From: Trichobilharzia szidati
Lineage: Eukaryota; Platyhelminthes; Trematoda; Strigeidida; Schistosomatidae
Direction of reading: 5' to 3'
Assembly (NCBI GenBank): GCA_944472155.2
Contig: OX235273.1
Location: 84,810,793 to 84,874,792 of the forward strand
DNA: 64,000 bases
The notes below the pieces were generated by a model. That model was not told the DNA's origin and searched no databases. It saw only the letters and a program-made list of their open reading frames with translations. Below, piece after piece: positions 29,001-36,716 of the stretch (positions are counted from its first letter, which is position 1; every line of letters starts with the position of its first letter). A program made the translations under genes and the position numbers.

Positions 29001-32000
29001 GCCACCCCTCCCCACACCTCTTGAAATGCTCCCATATGACCGGGCGTCTTACATAGCCTCTCCTGAGGAAGTCCTACTCACTGCCTTCACGTGGCGGAGG
29101 TGTTTTTCACCAAAGTGAGAGGGCGAAAGCGGATGCCCGGCGCTCTTCACCGGGTTGACTGTCCATTGGATGACAGTCTAGGGGAGATGGCTAAACCCTG
29201 ATTCCAAACCTCCAACGACTGGCGTATGAAGCTCACTGGAGCTCACCGGCAGACGTATGAACAAAGGGCTTGTTGGATGTCTGGCCCCATTCAAAAAGGC
29301 GTATGAACCGAACTCCGGTCACCGGCTGCCAATGGATAGTGGACTCCCTACTCCACTCCTACTGCCTTGTAGGTCACACTTGGTTGTGTAAAGGCTAGAG
29401 CTGCACTCTCAAACAAAAGGCCGAGCGATTCTGGGGACATCACTCGTACCAAATTCCCATGAAACTTCATGAACTCTCTTCATCAGATCGCCGCGCCTGG
29501 GCAGCGATGATTCGAGATGTTCATGAAGCCGGCTCATCCTCCCGTAGGAGATAGCCGAAGTAAAGCCAAAAGTAAAGCCTATTTTACTGCATTGATTATT
29601 AGTGACCGGTGATTAGAGGTATACAGACAGTGGAATAAAAATCAAATAACTCGAATTTAAGAAACAAAAAAACAACCACAACATACCAGTATCATGAATA
29701 AATTGTTCAACTCGTGTTTGAGTACCCCAATAACGAAATTCCACTCGACAGAGTTTATATGCACACATAATCCGCTTAGGCAACGGTTTCAAAACTTCAG
29801 TAGCTGGTGCATTGTCATGTGTTCGCGTTGGTGGTCTTTCATATGTTTCAAGAGTCACTTTCTGAGCGCGAGTGAATTCTTCACGCCAATTTGGAGATAG
29901 TGGCCCACGACCGGTTGCTGATGACGCATAAATAGTCGGATCTTCCTCTACTTTATAGTCGTTCCCAGTGACTGAATCTTTTACAATATCGATGAAATCT
30001 GTAGAAGAAGTTTTCATTAAAAATATATATGAAAACATGAATTAGTAATAACAAAGTAGCATGTCAGAGTAATTCTATGAGACTAACAAAGAAAAATAAT
30101 TGAGGAACATAATGGGAAGTATTTATATTATTCTAACCAAAGTGAATAAAGTTTAAAATACCAAATTTGATAAATAAAAAAGTAGAGATTCACTATTCAC
30201 TCAGTAACCACTACAATCTATATCACACCACAATAAAAAAGCAGCAAACTACAGGACTAAGGGGGATTATTATTATCAATCCCTCTAATGAAACAATAAT
30301 GAAAAGCTGAATTATAATCAGTTGTTCATCTTATAACCATTTTTCCCCTTAAATTATAATGAAACTGAACCATAGTATTACCTATGTATGAAACTACCCA
30401 CCGAGTTACTTCATTCCTTGAACTAAGCTTCAAAGAAGTCGCTTGCAGATGACGACAAAAATACTTAATGTTAATACTCAATCATAACTGATTTAAGATG
30501 ATTTCTTGTAAAAGGGATTTTATTCAATCTTCTAAAATCAATAGTTGAAAGTTGAAGGAGGTTTACTAATTTAGGAATAATATTAGTAAGATAAAATCTA
30601 CTCAGTAATCACCTTACCCTAATAGTTTAGAATAATGATAACCTTATGTTTTCATTTATCCAAAATCTATATTCTTTTTTGTTATGCCTACTTGGTCTTC
30701 AAATGGACTAGTTTGTTGTTTTACTTCTCACATGTCCGACTTTTTAAGCATCTAGTAGGACAGGCAAATGAAAAAAGAAAAATCATAACATTGAGTCTAA
30801 GAGAATTTAGTACCAATGGAAGTTGTTACGACTCCCAATTTGAGAGAAGTCAGTGTAAATGGAGATTTTTTAAAATAGTACAGCCAGAAGCTGTATAAAA
30901 TCCAAAAACAAAGCGGCAAATAAAAACAAGCATAAGTAATTATAAAAGGCATTTAGCATTTAGGTAAGTCATCGATACAACGGATAATATAAAATACCAT
31001 AGAGAGGTGACAAATGTTCAAACGATATAAACAATTTATCTACAACAACTTCTTCACCATTTACTATCAATATTTATCAGCTTATTGAATTCCAGTCACA
31101 GTAAAAGTTTGTTTGTAAACAAATACAACTATACTGTCCACTTATTAACCTAGAATCACACTTTATCATTAAAGCTGATCCCTTCAAGTTACATATACAA
31201 TAAACCTACACAGTCTAGTAATGTGACGTGAAACAACTGTGTTTCATCTCAGAAGTACTAAATTTTACACACTTCAAAAAATCACACATCCACATTAATA
31301 CAATAATGACAAGAAGAAGTAAATATCCCATATCATACTTCCATAGGGTCTTTAGAATTAGTGAAGTACTTTTATAAATATCAAAATTATTGTAAAACAT
31401 CATTTTAGTGCATGGTTATATTAACGAATGCATTACGCAAGGTAATACAACAACAGTGTGAGGATATGATGAAGGGGAAGTTCCAAGTGACAAGTTACAT
31501 GAAAATAAAACCGAAAAAAAATGATAAATAATCAGTTCTTTGCAAACAGATAGACGCAAGTCAAACTTGGAAGGTTAAGTAATTACATATGTGACAATCC
31601 ACGGTGAAATCCTACATACTCGTTGCAACTCAGGTAAAAAAAACAAATATGAAGGAAAATGAGAAATTTAAAAAATTTACACCATAACAAAACCAGTGAA
31701 AAAAACTCAAGGCAAGTTAAGAAACAAGTTACAATGCAACTGAGATAATGATAAGGTAGGTATTCATTTGCATTATAGAGTATGATTCTTGAACATATTC
31801 ACAATCATTAAACAACAATTTTAACTGTTTGTTGGACGCCAGTCACACAACTTACACAATTCACATGAACAGTCAATAACTTTATAATTTCGGTCTAGTT
31901 TGACAAATATTCACTTTTTTTAATCCCATGCTTCATTACCTACCTGTGGTAGACAGCATAACACAACATGCCCTAATTGACATAAAAGATTAATGCTCAC

Positions 32001-35000
32001 AACATCAAATTACTCCTAACTTCTATCTAAAACTTATACGCTTAAACCAAGCATTGCTGGTAGAGATTGTGCAAAACAGGACCATATATTAACATCATCT
32101 ATCAGGTCAAAGTGCATCGAAAATCCTTTATTGGATAGTCGTGTAGTCACATTCTAAACCAACCATCTCCGCATACTTTCTAGCCCATGTGAGCAGCTGA
32201 TCTTTTATATAGAAGCCAATTCAACGGCAGACACTAAAGATATGTTTGATTTGCTGAGTCAAAAAAAATCATCCCAATTTTGATACTCACATTAAAATAA
32301 CAAAAAAACATCTTGGCATTTATAAAACCTGACTAACGTAAGTAGAAATTCACAACCAGACAGATGCAACTTCAAAAAGAACTGCATAGAACGGAGTTCT
32401 TTGAAAGGACTTAACGAACACTTATGCGTAAGTTGTTGAATAAATTTGTCAATACATTAGGAGACAAAACTTTTAGTAAATTGATAGCCACACGTTACAG
32501 CTATAACAAAGTGCCTGATAAACATCACATAATGAGAACAATACCATTACGTAACACCATAAAAAGTATAGGTAGATGCTGTAAACTCCTCATTCGGATT
32601 TATAAGTTTTTCTTTTACAACTTACCAACAATGCGAGCTTTTTTCTCATCTTCTGAAAGCTTAAATACATCGTCTTGTTCTCCAGAATCATCGAAAAAAT
32701 ATGTCTCCACATCGAGTACTAGTTTCTCTACAAATGGTACTTTATAAATTGTTCTAGTATAGGGATAGGCGTTCCAAGCCTCTTCTTCTACGCGTAAAGC
32801 AGATGACGGTAATATATTACGAATCCACGCTGAAATTAAAGTACACAAAATGCAACGAAAATAATCAAAATTTACCGAATTCACATTTATTTAGTTAAAA
32901 TACGCTTAATATACTTAAGTTACGCTATCTAACTTCAGTAATGTTACTCTTTCCCTAAGTTCTTGAACCGAAAAAGAGCTTCCGCACAACAGTCACCAAT
33001 AATTGTGAGTGACAACTCATTATTCTTTACATACCATTTTCGTTGTCATAAGGCTAGTCTATATGCGAACGACGTAATAAAGTAATTACCCACTAGATAA
33101 AGCACTTGCAATCATATAGACCGGCTTACAAAACGCTGAACGATCAGTTTTATCACGAAGTATACACTATTATGTCACTTGTTTATACAGTTAGGCACAA
33201 ATTCATAAATGAATAAAGAAAATAGGTTAAGTATAAAATGCGATCAACTTACTACCACACAAAATTGTGTAAATGCCATAAGCTCTTAGACATGAGAATC
33301 AACAGCTCTATAGGTAAGTGTGCTTTTCATTCTTACGTACTAGTCAAATCCTCCAAGGAAGTATCACTGTTACTTAAAACTCAGAGTTCTGTCAAAAGTA
33401 ATCAATTCAGCAGAAACATAAAATTTATAACATAAAACGTCTAGATGTTTAGTCATAACTGATATTCCATATAGCTTATATTTCAAAAAGAAATTACGAA
33501 AACCGAAATAATATTGGAAATTAAAAGCAACAATATAAAACTAGACTAAAGAAGTCCTTTTACATAATTGTATTTAAAAATGAACTTTCTTAACAACACC
33601 ATAAAGTATAAAGCTTACATGGTAAGTGGCTGCCCACATGATAGATTTTGAATGTATATTGACCTTTTCCACCGGGTCCATCTTCATAAGGTTCATTTTT
33701 TAGTATCTCAACACCACTTCCACGACCTGTACTCTCCTCGCGAGACTTTTTCTAAGTAAAGCAAGAAGGATTCAAAAAAGTATTTTCTTTTTGACTGCTG
33801 AATTCTTGTTTTATTTAGAAAATTACACTACGCAGTAGTGTCAGACTGATCAATATGCTTGATTTTCATCAACACGTTTTCTTTGGAATGAGCGGCACAT
33901 TAACTATTTTACCCCAAAACTTACCAATGAACGGTTATTTACCACTGAAATTTCGATGATCACAAACAACATTGGTTACTCCTCAAATAATCCTAAAGTT
34001 TATTAAAACGCAAGTATGCTACAACAGATTTTTTCCATTTCACTTCATGGTTGAGGAAAATATTCACGATCATCGCGTTATAGATGGGTTCAACGCTACG
34101 TTAATATGACAGAAGCACAAAATTTGTTAACATTAAGCAGTGAATAATGGGTAAGAAAGGTATGTAAACGAGCGGTTGTTAACTTTCATCAACTGTAGTG
34201 TTGCGCATATCAAGCCATAGTAGAGGCTTTAATCTATGTAGACACTAGAGAGAGATTTCACAAAGCATAAGCAAGTGTACTAAAGTATACTGCAAACTAA
34301 CAAGAAGCTTTCGTAACGACGGTGAACAGTGGTGGGCGACAAAAGCGAAAGAGATGGAAAAGGCATCGGCGATTGGTAACACCAGACAACTATTTAGACT
34401 TATCAGGGAAACAGGTGGTAAAAGGCAAACGATAAATGAAACAATATCTGAGAAAAACGGCACCATAATTAGGTCTCAGGAGAGACGACTGGAACGCTAG
34501 AAAAAGAACACCTCGAGGAGCAATTTAATCTTCCTACAGCCACACTCAACTCACTGAACATCCAACACCTCCATCAATGGAATATATACACAGGTCCTTC
34601 GTCCCTAACTGAGGTTACAAAAGCTGTCACTAATCTGAAACGAGGTAAAGTTGCGAGACCTGAGGGAATGACTCCAGAGGTGTTTAAGGACGGTGGAAAC
34701 AGTTTACTGTCTGCGTTAACTAAGGTATTAGGCAGCGTCTGGGAATCAGAGGAAGTTCCGTCGGGTTGGTGTAAGTCATTGATGATCCTGACATACAAGA
34801 AGGGAAACAAGTCTTCCCGTGATAATCACAGAGGAATTAGCTTGACTAATATCATATCTAGAGTTCTAGGCTCAATAATAATATGTAGGCTAAGTGGTGC
34901 TCGAAAGGAAAAAACGCGAGAGAACCAGGCAGGCTTTAGACCAAGAAGAGGGAGTATCGATCATATCTCCACCCTTCCACAGATTCTGAAACACAGACAT

Positions 35001-36707
35001 ACTTACAGACGTCCAACAATCGTCATATTTCTTGACCTAAAGGCGGCATTCGATTCTGTCGACCGAGAGGTTCTCTGGCGATGCTTGGCTGTAAAGGGAA
35101 TATCGAGAAAATACATTGCACTAATTAAGGCACTCTACTCGAACTCATGCAGCCTAGTGAGAGCCTACGGCGAGTTGTCATCTCAAGTGGTGACAACTAG
35201 TGGTGTCCGTCAGGGATGCCCATTATCCCCATTTCTATTCAATTTCATCATAGATGTACTAATGGACTTAACCCAAACTCACTTCAGCTAATTACCAGGG
35301 AATAATCTCGTTGACTTAGAATATGCAGATGATATAGTCCTTCTAGGTGAGGACGTTGACATAATACAGTCTTCTGAACATTTTGAGTTGTTTGACATGC
35401 GATTCGGTCCCTTTGTCAAATGTAAGATGATGCTACAGGACTGAACTACATTGATTCCTAGCTTAGAAATAGGGAGTGAAGCGGGGAGTTACATCAGCCC
35501 CAACAGGTTGGTTGCTGACGAAATCTCAGCACGGATACAGAAGGCTCGTTCCGCATATGCCAGTTTACGCCGTCTCTGGCGTAGACGTGATATCCGGCTA
35601 TCGACCAAAGGGCGTGTGGTACTGCTCATCAGTCCGCTCCGTGCAAAGTTCTATGTCGAAAACCAACCGACCAACCGGCTTCTATACATGGCCATCGGAA
35701 GTGGGAGACATGAAGAGACTAGTTGTCTTTGATCATAGGTACCTGCGTTCTATCTCCCGTGTGAAGTGGTATAGGAGGGTGAGCAATATTGAGGTCAGGC
35801 ATCGAGTGCTAGGTAAGGAGAGGGAGTCAACAGACGAGCCTATGAAGTGACATCGACTGAGATGGTTAGGATTTGTGTTACATATGCCTAGCCATCGCCT
35901 TCCTTGATAGTGGGCAATGTTAGCTGACATAGGATGGATCAGGTTGGAAAAACGCCAGTGGTGGTCGAACCAAAACATGGCTTCATCAGTCAATGAAATC
36001 CACAACAGTTAGTTTGAGCCATGTAGGAAGGTGTGGATTTCTTGGTTGGGGTCCTCGAGACCAATGGAGACTGGGGACAATTGGTGATATGGCTCAAAAT
36101 CGTTGTCAATGGTGCATATGTATCCACTCCTTGTGACTTATAATACCCCATAAAACTATATTGTTCTTCCATAATGCTATTCTTCTTACCTAATCTCTGT
36201 TTTGAATCTCTCTTTACTCTCTTCTCTTGCTTTCTGTGCTAAGTGAAGTGTGACAACTCGAACTCCTGCATATCAGTGCAAAGTTCTACGTTGAAACCAG
36301 TCAGTCAGTCAGAATAAAGTGTAGAAGGATAAACTAAATACAAAGATGATGGGCGATCGGTCACAAAATTTCGAAAATGATAAAATAAAATCATATTTAA
36401 AGATAGGAATCAAAGCTAAGCAGCTTCCTTCGTTAGGTACACCAAGCCATAAATATTGACACATGTGCTGAATAATTAGTAAATGCAAATACCAGTTCAT
36501 ACGCTCAAGGTAACTTTGTGCTACAGTGGAGCTAATTATACAGAAAGAAATGAAATTATACATATTCCTTTGAATGGCTCTGAATAAAGATTTTAACAAG
36601 TAAAAAATTAATAATGTGACAAAGTTTACCTGAATCATATACAACTGAGCTATTCTATATTCAGCAACTGTTAGAGGCATACATATGCGATACTCTTTGA
36701 GAAGCAT
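718..36707 (-). CDS. PITPNM: RdgB/PITPNM-type phosphatidylinositol transfer protein, 14 exons, 3' partial
   Basis: Spliced CDS on the minus strand: 36707-36630, 33751-33619, 32829-32626, 29998-29687, 25883-25654, 24950-24869, 20246-20160, 16652-16545, 14444-14406, 13622-13448, 13307-13196, 4267-3938, 2582-2481, 853-718. Every junction is GT-AG and the phases agree (total 2128 bp, about 709 residues). Residues 1 to about 290 form a class II PITP domain ([18 protein letters not shown] at the N-terminus, [48 protein letters not shown]). Residues about 320-410 are an acidic linker, and from about 413 the RdgB/Nir central region and DDHD start ([61 protein letters not shown]). Proteins of this family exchange phosphatidylinositol and phosphatidic acid at ER-plasma membrane contacts. 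No clear FFAT motif was recognised in the linker. The C-terminal DDHD and LNS2 parts lie off the left edge. Family assignment is very likely; exon borders are predictions. Confidence 0.92.
993..1205 (+). repeat. tRNA-derived SINE, family 1
   Basis: Begins GTGCGTCGGTGGCACGG, has a box-A-like segment (GGCACGGCGGTTAGAAC), a box-B-like GGTTCGATCTC at about 1052, then a unique body (TTTGGGCTACCGATATC, CTTGTACCAAAAT) and an ATAAA-rich tail. Two more copies with the same head and body lie at 40240-40395 (minus) and 49372-49550 (plus). The internal pol III boxes and oligo-A tail indicate a tRNA-derived SINE. Inserted in an intron of PITPNM, antisense to it. Confidence 0.8.
1485..1975 (+). pseudogene. 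RTE-like retrotransposon (family B) remnant
   Basis: Bases 1585-1740 match the C-terminal coding part of the family B element at 35515-35640 (shared ATCTTAGCACGGATACAGgA-type run and the 'accaaagg..tgtgtactatgc' stretch). Bases 1850-1970 match the region coding for the KLHRLRW-type segment. Bases 1495-1545 resemble the 3'-terminal tail on the other strand. Heavily decayed; no open frame. Confidence 0.5.
2481..2582 (-). CDS. PITPNM: PITPNM exon 13
   Basis: 102-bp exon, acceptor TTTTTTTTTAG|CCTGAT, donor TTTCAG|GTATTT, phase 0 both ends. Encodes a polar stretch ([15 protein letters not shown]) ending RMYALDFQ, which continues into [12 protein letters not shown] of exon 14, exactly as in the DDHD domain of the family. 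Confidence 0.9.
3255..3445 (+). repeat. Sm-alpha-like SINE with degenerate hammerhead core
   Basis: tRNA-like head (TGGCCTAATGATCA as box A, GAGTTCAACCTC as box B) followed at 3373-3402 by a hammerhead core: CTGAAGA, a stem II starting GTCCCAAA, and CGAAACAGC. The stem II 3' arm has lost pairing (AAAC instead of GGAC), so activity is doubtful. Downstream sequence (TCTAACGGATAGAG) matches the family body. Confidence 0.7.
3938..4267 (-). CDS. PITPNM: PITPNM exon 12 (nucleophile-like motif, start of DDHD region)
   Basis: 330-bp exon, acceptor GGTTGCAG|ATGTTA. Encodes [16 protein letters not shown] and [18 protein letters not shown], the lipase-like turn conserved in RdgB and DDHD proteins, followed by a variable tail with an Asn/Ser run (NNNNSNNND). 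Two strong donors lie 13 nt apart: CCCT|GTAAGT (end 3938, phase 0) and CTAG|GTGAGT (end 3925, phase 1). Only the first keeps frame with exon 13. Confidence 0.92.
4873..4973 (-). repeat. PLE-terminal-like repeat with hammerhead-like core
   Basis: Shares a block of about 100 bp with both arms of the inverted repeat at 15371-16157 (TCCATTATGGA, ATTTTATTTTGATAAA, GTTTCGAG, TAATCATATC). On the minus strand 4970-4935 reads TGATTAT, a stem with GAGCA/TGCTC-type arms, then GAAACGTC, the layout of compact hammerheads in PLE termini. It lies directly upstream of the RTE-like element beginning near 4985. Confidence 0.5.
4985..7800 (+). pseudogene. RTE-like non-LTR retrotransposon (family A), nearly full-length ORF but broken
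   Basis: One polyprotein of endonuclease plus reverse transcriptase plus C-terminal domain. The APE endonuclease occupies 5080-5830 ([35 protein letters not shown]). The RT occupies about 6110-6900 ([51 protein letters not shown] and the catalytic FADDLCLMS). The C-terminal RTE-type region ([23 protein letters not shown]) ends at 7666. Breaks: one-base loss at about 5162, apparent internal deletion with frame change near 6003, in-frame TAG at about 6345 (RGI block), frameshifts near 6940 and 7470. Not functional. Similar copies: 16835-17745 (minus) and 63770-64000 (plus). It sits antisense in a PITPNM intron. Confidence 0.88.
8192..8218. repeat. (TA)n microsatellite
   Basis: Uninterrupted TA dinucleotide run. 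Confidence 0.95.
8455..9185 (-). pseudogene. RTE-like (family B) 3' end fragment
   Basis: Matches 48695-49352 (minus) and, inverted, 35700-36310. Read on the minus strand it codes remnants of a C-terminal domain ([41 protein letters not shown]) and then a 3' UTR rich in AG with CATAGAACTTTGCACA on the plus strand. 5'-truncated, as expected for target-primed retrotransposition. Confidence 0.78.
9219..9375 (+). repeat. Possible tRNA-like SINE fragment
   Basis: Contains GTGGTTCATTGACCTAAGCA resembling box A and GGGTCCAAGTCCTG resembling box B, followed by a body with no second copy in the window. Could be a decayed SINE. Confidence 0.35.
9985..10490 (+). pseudogene. RTE-like (family B) 3' end fragment, decayed
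   Basis: Starts in the GKxxxSIDxxVKLH coding block (GTAAGTTAATCGATAAGATT), runs through segments matching 35850-36310, and ends with the tail signature TAAAGTTCTAAACTGAAG. The open frame at 10217-10462 is a chance product of this tail. Confidence 0.6.
10740..10832 (-). repeat. tRNA-like sequence, probable SINE head
   Basis: On the minus strand: ATAGCTCATTGG (box A) and GAGTTCGAGTCCTG (box B) about 45 nt apart, as in a tRNA. Acceptor-stem pairing is not convincing, so this reads as a tRNA-derived repeat rather than a working tRNA gene. Confidence 0.4.
11184..11215. repeat. Imperfect (TA)n microsatellite
   Basis: TA run interrupted by CA units. Confidence 0.85.
11504..11533. repeat. (TA)n microsatellite
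   Basis: Pure TA run of about 30 bp. Confidence 0.95.
12155..12173. repeat. (TA)n microsatellite
   Basis: Short TA run directly upstream of the retrotransposon leader at 12311. Confidence 0.85.
12311..12760 (+). mobile_element. Isolated 5' leader of an RTE-like retrotransposon
   Basis: GC-rich relative to its surroundings. Starts TTGACGTGGTGGTCGGGCTTG-like, followed by CAATGACCCAACAAGCTATA, CTGGCTGGAACTTATGTTCC and CATGCCAGGAAGG. This pattern (GTGGTGG.GGGCTTG, 'aatgaccc..agctat..tggctgg', 'ggt.ctacca') is characteristic of 5' UTRs of RTE-clade elements in many animals. No endonuclease or RT follows; AT-rich intron resumes after about 12760. The 210-codon frame over it (12315-12947) has no protein signature. 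Confidence 0.6.
13196..13307 (-). CDS. PITPNM: PITPNM exon 11
   Basis: 112-bp exon, acceptor TTCTTTAG|GCTGAA, donor CATCAA|GTGAGT, phase 2 in and 0 out. Encodes [13 protein letters not shown] then [19 protein letters not shown], matching the family's conserved block of an Ile-Pro-Leu stretch followed by small residues and a Tyr-Gln. Confidence 0.92.
13448..13622 (-). CDS. PITPNM: PITPNM exon 10
   Basis: Encodes [38 protein letters not shown] and [15 protein letters not shown], matching the RdgB segment upstream of the DDHD domain (conserved HYP...R.A.KLVPCP). Acceptor CAATTAG|GTTGT, donor TCCAG|GTATAT, phase 1 in and 2 out. Confidence 0.93.
13623..14405. other. PITPNM intron 9, no element recognised
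   Basis: AT-rich intron between the microexon and exon 10. The open frame at 14071-14310 on the plus strand has no recognisable features. Confidence 0.6.
14406..14444 (-). CDS. PITPNM: PITPNM exon 9 (39-bp microexon, VVHGG)
   Basis: Short exon encoding [13 protein letters not shown] (final Gly split), the conserved strand-turn that opens the RdgB/Nir central domain (compare LLLVLHGG in vertebrate PITPNM). Acceptor TCCTCCAG|TTTCAA, donor GGTG|GTGAGT. It joins in frame to GCILDST of exon 10. Too short to appear as an ORF; supported by motif and phase. Confidence 0.85.
15371..16157. mobile_element. Inverted-repeat element (about 790 bp) with hammerhead-like cores in both arms
   Basis: Arms of about 120 bp, 15371-15490 and 16036-16157, are inverted copies (AATTCCATTATGGATAAAAT, GACCACGTTTCGAG, GATAATCATATCAAGGTACT, CTCACATAACTTT-type blocks). 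Each arm carries TGATTA, a stem, and CGAAACGTGGTC (15467-15427 on minus, 16053-16092 on plus). In the plus arm, stem GAGCA/TGCTC is intact. The 545-bp interior is AT-rich with no ORF. It may be a non-autonomous PLE derivative with inverted termini, or a foldback/MITE-type element that captured them. Confidence 0.55.
16385..16408. repeat. Perfect 24-bp palindrome
   Basis: TTAGACAGACTA followed by its exact reverse complement, in the PITPNM intron upstream of exon 9. Confidence 0.9.
16545..16652 (-). CDS. PITPNM: PITPNM exon 8 (acidic/Ser-rich linker)
   Basis: 108-bp exon, acceptor TTTTACAG|AGTCAG, donor TCTT|GTAAGT, phase 1 both sides. Encodes [19 protein letters not shown] then [17 protein letters not shown]. 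The acidic/Ser pattern suits the RdgB linker, but homology alone would not identify it. Confidence 0.75.
16835..17745 (-). pseudogene. RTE-like (family A) 3' half, interrupted by a nested insert
   Basis: Reverse-strand copy of the 3' half of the element at 4985-7800. Bases 16960-17200 correspond to 7239-7560, and 17400-17745 to about 6890-7220 (shared TTGAAAATTCGgAT-type run, 'cccaattctgga', 'aatattcacatttgaagtcc'). Between them, 17206-17395 is foreign sequence with a hairpin. Heavily mutated. Confidence 0.7.
17206..17295. repeat. Hairpin repeat nested in RTE copy, shared with 55956-55999
   Basis: Left arm AAGGTTTTTGTATTTCCCAA and TGAATGAAAAACAAAACG is followed by an inverted near-copy (TTTTTCATTCATTGAGAAAT, CAAGAACCTTTATTATAATG). 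The left arm is nearly identical to 55956-55999, inside the 173-bp insertion there. Confidence 0.7.
17746..20159. other. PITPNM intron 7, mostly unique AT-rich sequence
   Basis: No intact element recognised apart from the telomere-like tract at 19519-19580. An exon-like open stretch on the minus strand at 18451-18550 was considered and set aside because its phase is incompatible. Confidence 0.5.
19519..19580 (-). repeat. Degenerate interstitial telomere-like tract
   Basis: Plus strand shows a string of CCTAA/CCCTAA units with errors (CTAACTCTAACC, CCCTAAACCTAACC, TTAACCCTA), i.e. TTAGGG-type repeats on the minus strand. Confidence 0.65.
20160..20246 (-). CDS. PITPNM: PITPNM exon 7 (acidic linker)
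   Basis: 87-bp exon, acceptor TTTTACAG|AAGAAA, donor CCAG|GTTAGT, phase 1 on both sides. Encodes [20 protein letters not shown] and FEPFTVTFP. The acidic, aromatic character resembles the region that carries the FFAT motif in Nir proteins, but no clean FFAT consensus is visible. Confidence 0.78.
20247..24868. other. PITPNM intron 6 (4.6 kb), no recognisable element
   Basis: Very AT-rich. Open frames here are short and featureless. No RT, SINE boxes or hammerhead-like cores seen. Confidence 0.5.
24869..24950 (-). CDS. PITPNM: PITPNM exon 6 (linker)
   Basis: 82-bp exon predicted from acceptor TTTTTCAG|AACTGT and donor TTGCAG|GTGCGG. It reads [18 protein letters not shown] then ITQDPTNIA. Low-complexity linker with no family signature; the call rests on open frame, splice sites and phase agreement (0 in, 1 out). 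Confidence 0.75.
25654..25883 (-). CDS. PITPNM: PITPNM exon 5 (end of PITP domain)
   Basis: Begins [12 protein letters not shown] and contains [20 protein letters not shown] and [11 protein letters not shown], the C-terminal helix of the PITP domain, then a Thr/Ser/Gln-rich linker ending KPQPIG. Acceptor CTAAAG|CACTTC has a weak pyrimidine tract, but the phase and the family match support it. Donor GGA|GTTAGT is phase 0. Confidence 0.93.
26031..26064. repeat. (TA)n microsatellite
   Basis: Uninterrupted TA run of about 34 bp. Confidence 0.95.
26335..27725 (-). pseudogene. Penelope-like element 1 (5'-truncated, broken) with 3' hammerhead-like core
   Basis: Minus strand, 5' to 3': RT palm ([20 protein letters not shown] at about 27620-27560; [14 protein letters not shown] at about 27530; [36 protein letters not shown]) followed by the GIY-YIG endonuclease ([20 protein letters not shown], then EHKNL) ending at 26654. 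An in-frame TGA precedes RYVDD at about 27538, and there is a stop near 27240. Beyond the ORF, 26434-26397 carries a hammerhead-like core (TGATGA, stem GAACA/TGTTC, GAAACGTC), as reported for PLE termini. The PLE class couples an RT to a GIY-YIG nuclease. Inserted in sense orientation in PITPNM intron 4. Confidence 0.85.
28431..28541 (-). repeat. Sm-alpha-like SINE with hammerhead core
   Basis: Minus strand: GGGTTCGAAACCC as box B, then at 28508-28476 CCGATGA, stem II beginning GTCCCAAACTAAGAC, and CGAAACAGC, then the family body (CCAGTACTCCCTGGTTTTC, CTAACTGATATCAATCCGTG). The core differs from CUGAUGA by one substitution. Confidence 0.78.
28945..29590 (+). repeat. GC-rich dispersed-repeat-like island
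   Basis: About 650 bp much richer in GC than its intron surroundings. Sharp start (CCTCAGGATGGTCGGGGGTG) and an end with repeated AAGTAAAGCC units near 29560-29580. No coding frame. Composition and abrupt edges suggest a retrotransposon 5' UTR or SINE-like unit; family and orientation are not established. Confidence 0.45.
29687..29998 (-). CDS. PITPNM: PITPNM exon 4 (PITP domain)
   Basis: Encodes [20 protein letters not shown], then [10 protein letters not shown], an insert rich in Thr and Pro ([16 protein letters not shown]), and [15 protein letters not shown] followed by RVEQFIHDT. Compared with vertebrate class II PITPs, the stretch between GRGPLS and CAYKLC appears lengthened. Acceptor CTACAG|ATTTC, donor ACTG|GTATGT, both phase 1. 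Confidence 0.94.
29999..32625. other. PITPNM intron 3 (2.6 kb), nothing recognised
   Basis: AT-rich; no repeat signatures or meaningful frames seen. Confidence 0.55.
32626..32829 (-). CDS. PITPNM: PITPNM exon 3 (PITP domain)
   Basis: Encodes [36 protein letters not shown] and [19 protein letters not shown], characteristic of PITP domains. Acceptor TTTCAG|CGTGG, donor GTTG|GTAAGT; phase 1 at both ends. Confidence 0.94.
33619..33751 (-). CDS. PITPNM: PITPNM exon 2 (PITP domain)
   Basis: Opens with [17 protein letters not shown] and continues through [17 protein letters not shown] to YHVGSHL, the standard second block of PITP domains. Acceptor CTTAG|AAAAAG (phase 0), donor CCAT|GTAAGC (phase 1). 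The codon completed across the next junction gives Ser before WIRNILP. The exon has no in-frame Met. Confidence 0.93.
34225..36320 (+). pseudogene. RTE-like non-LTR retrotransposon (family B), RT and C-terminal region
   Basis: The RT begins around 34610 ([17 protein letters not shown]) and shows [49 protein letters not shown] and the catalytic [11 protein letters not shown] at about 35328. An in-frame TAA at 35289-35291 lies between the last two. The C-terminal part follows with frameshifts ([47 protein letters not shown]), then a 3' UTR ending in the GTTGAAACCAGTCAGTCAGT tail at about 36310. The endonuclease is missing, so the copy is 5'-truncated. Antisense in intron 1 of PITPNM. Tails of the same family recur at 8455, 9985, 43508 and 48695. 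Confidence 0.87.
36630..36707 (-). CDS. PITPNM: PITPNM exon 1 (start codon, residues 1-26)
   Basis: Encodes 26 residues that begin as PITP proteins do, with [11 protein letters not shown] just before the donor CAG|GTAAAC. The ATG at 36707 is chosen because it matches the usual PITP N-terminus. A splice-acceptor-like TTTCAG ends at 36717, nine bases upstream of the ATG, so the exon probably starts at 36716 with a very short leader. Confidence 0.92.
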
Positions 36708-36716
36708 ATTTGAAGA

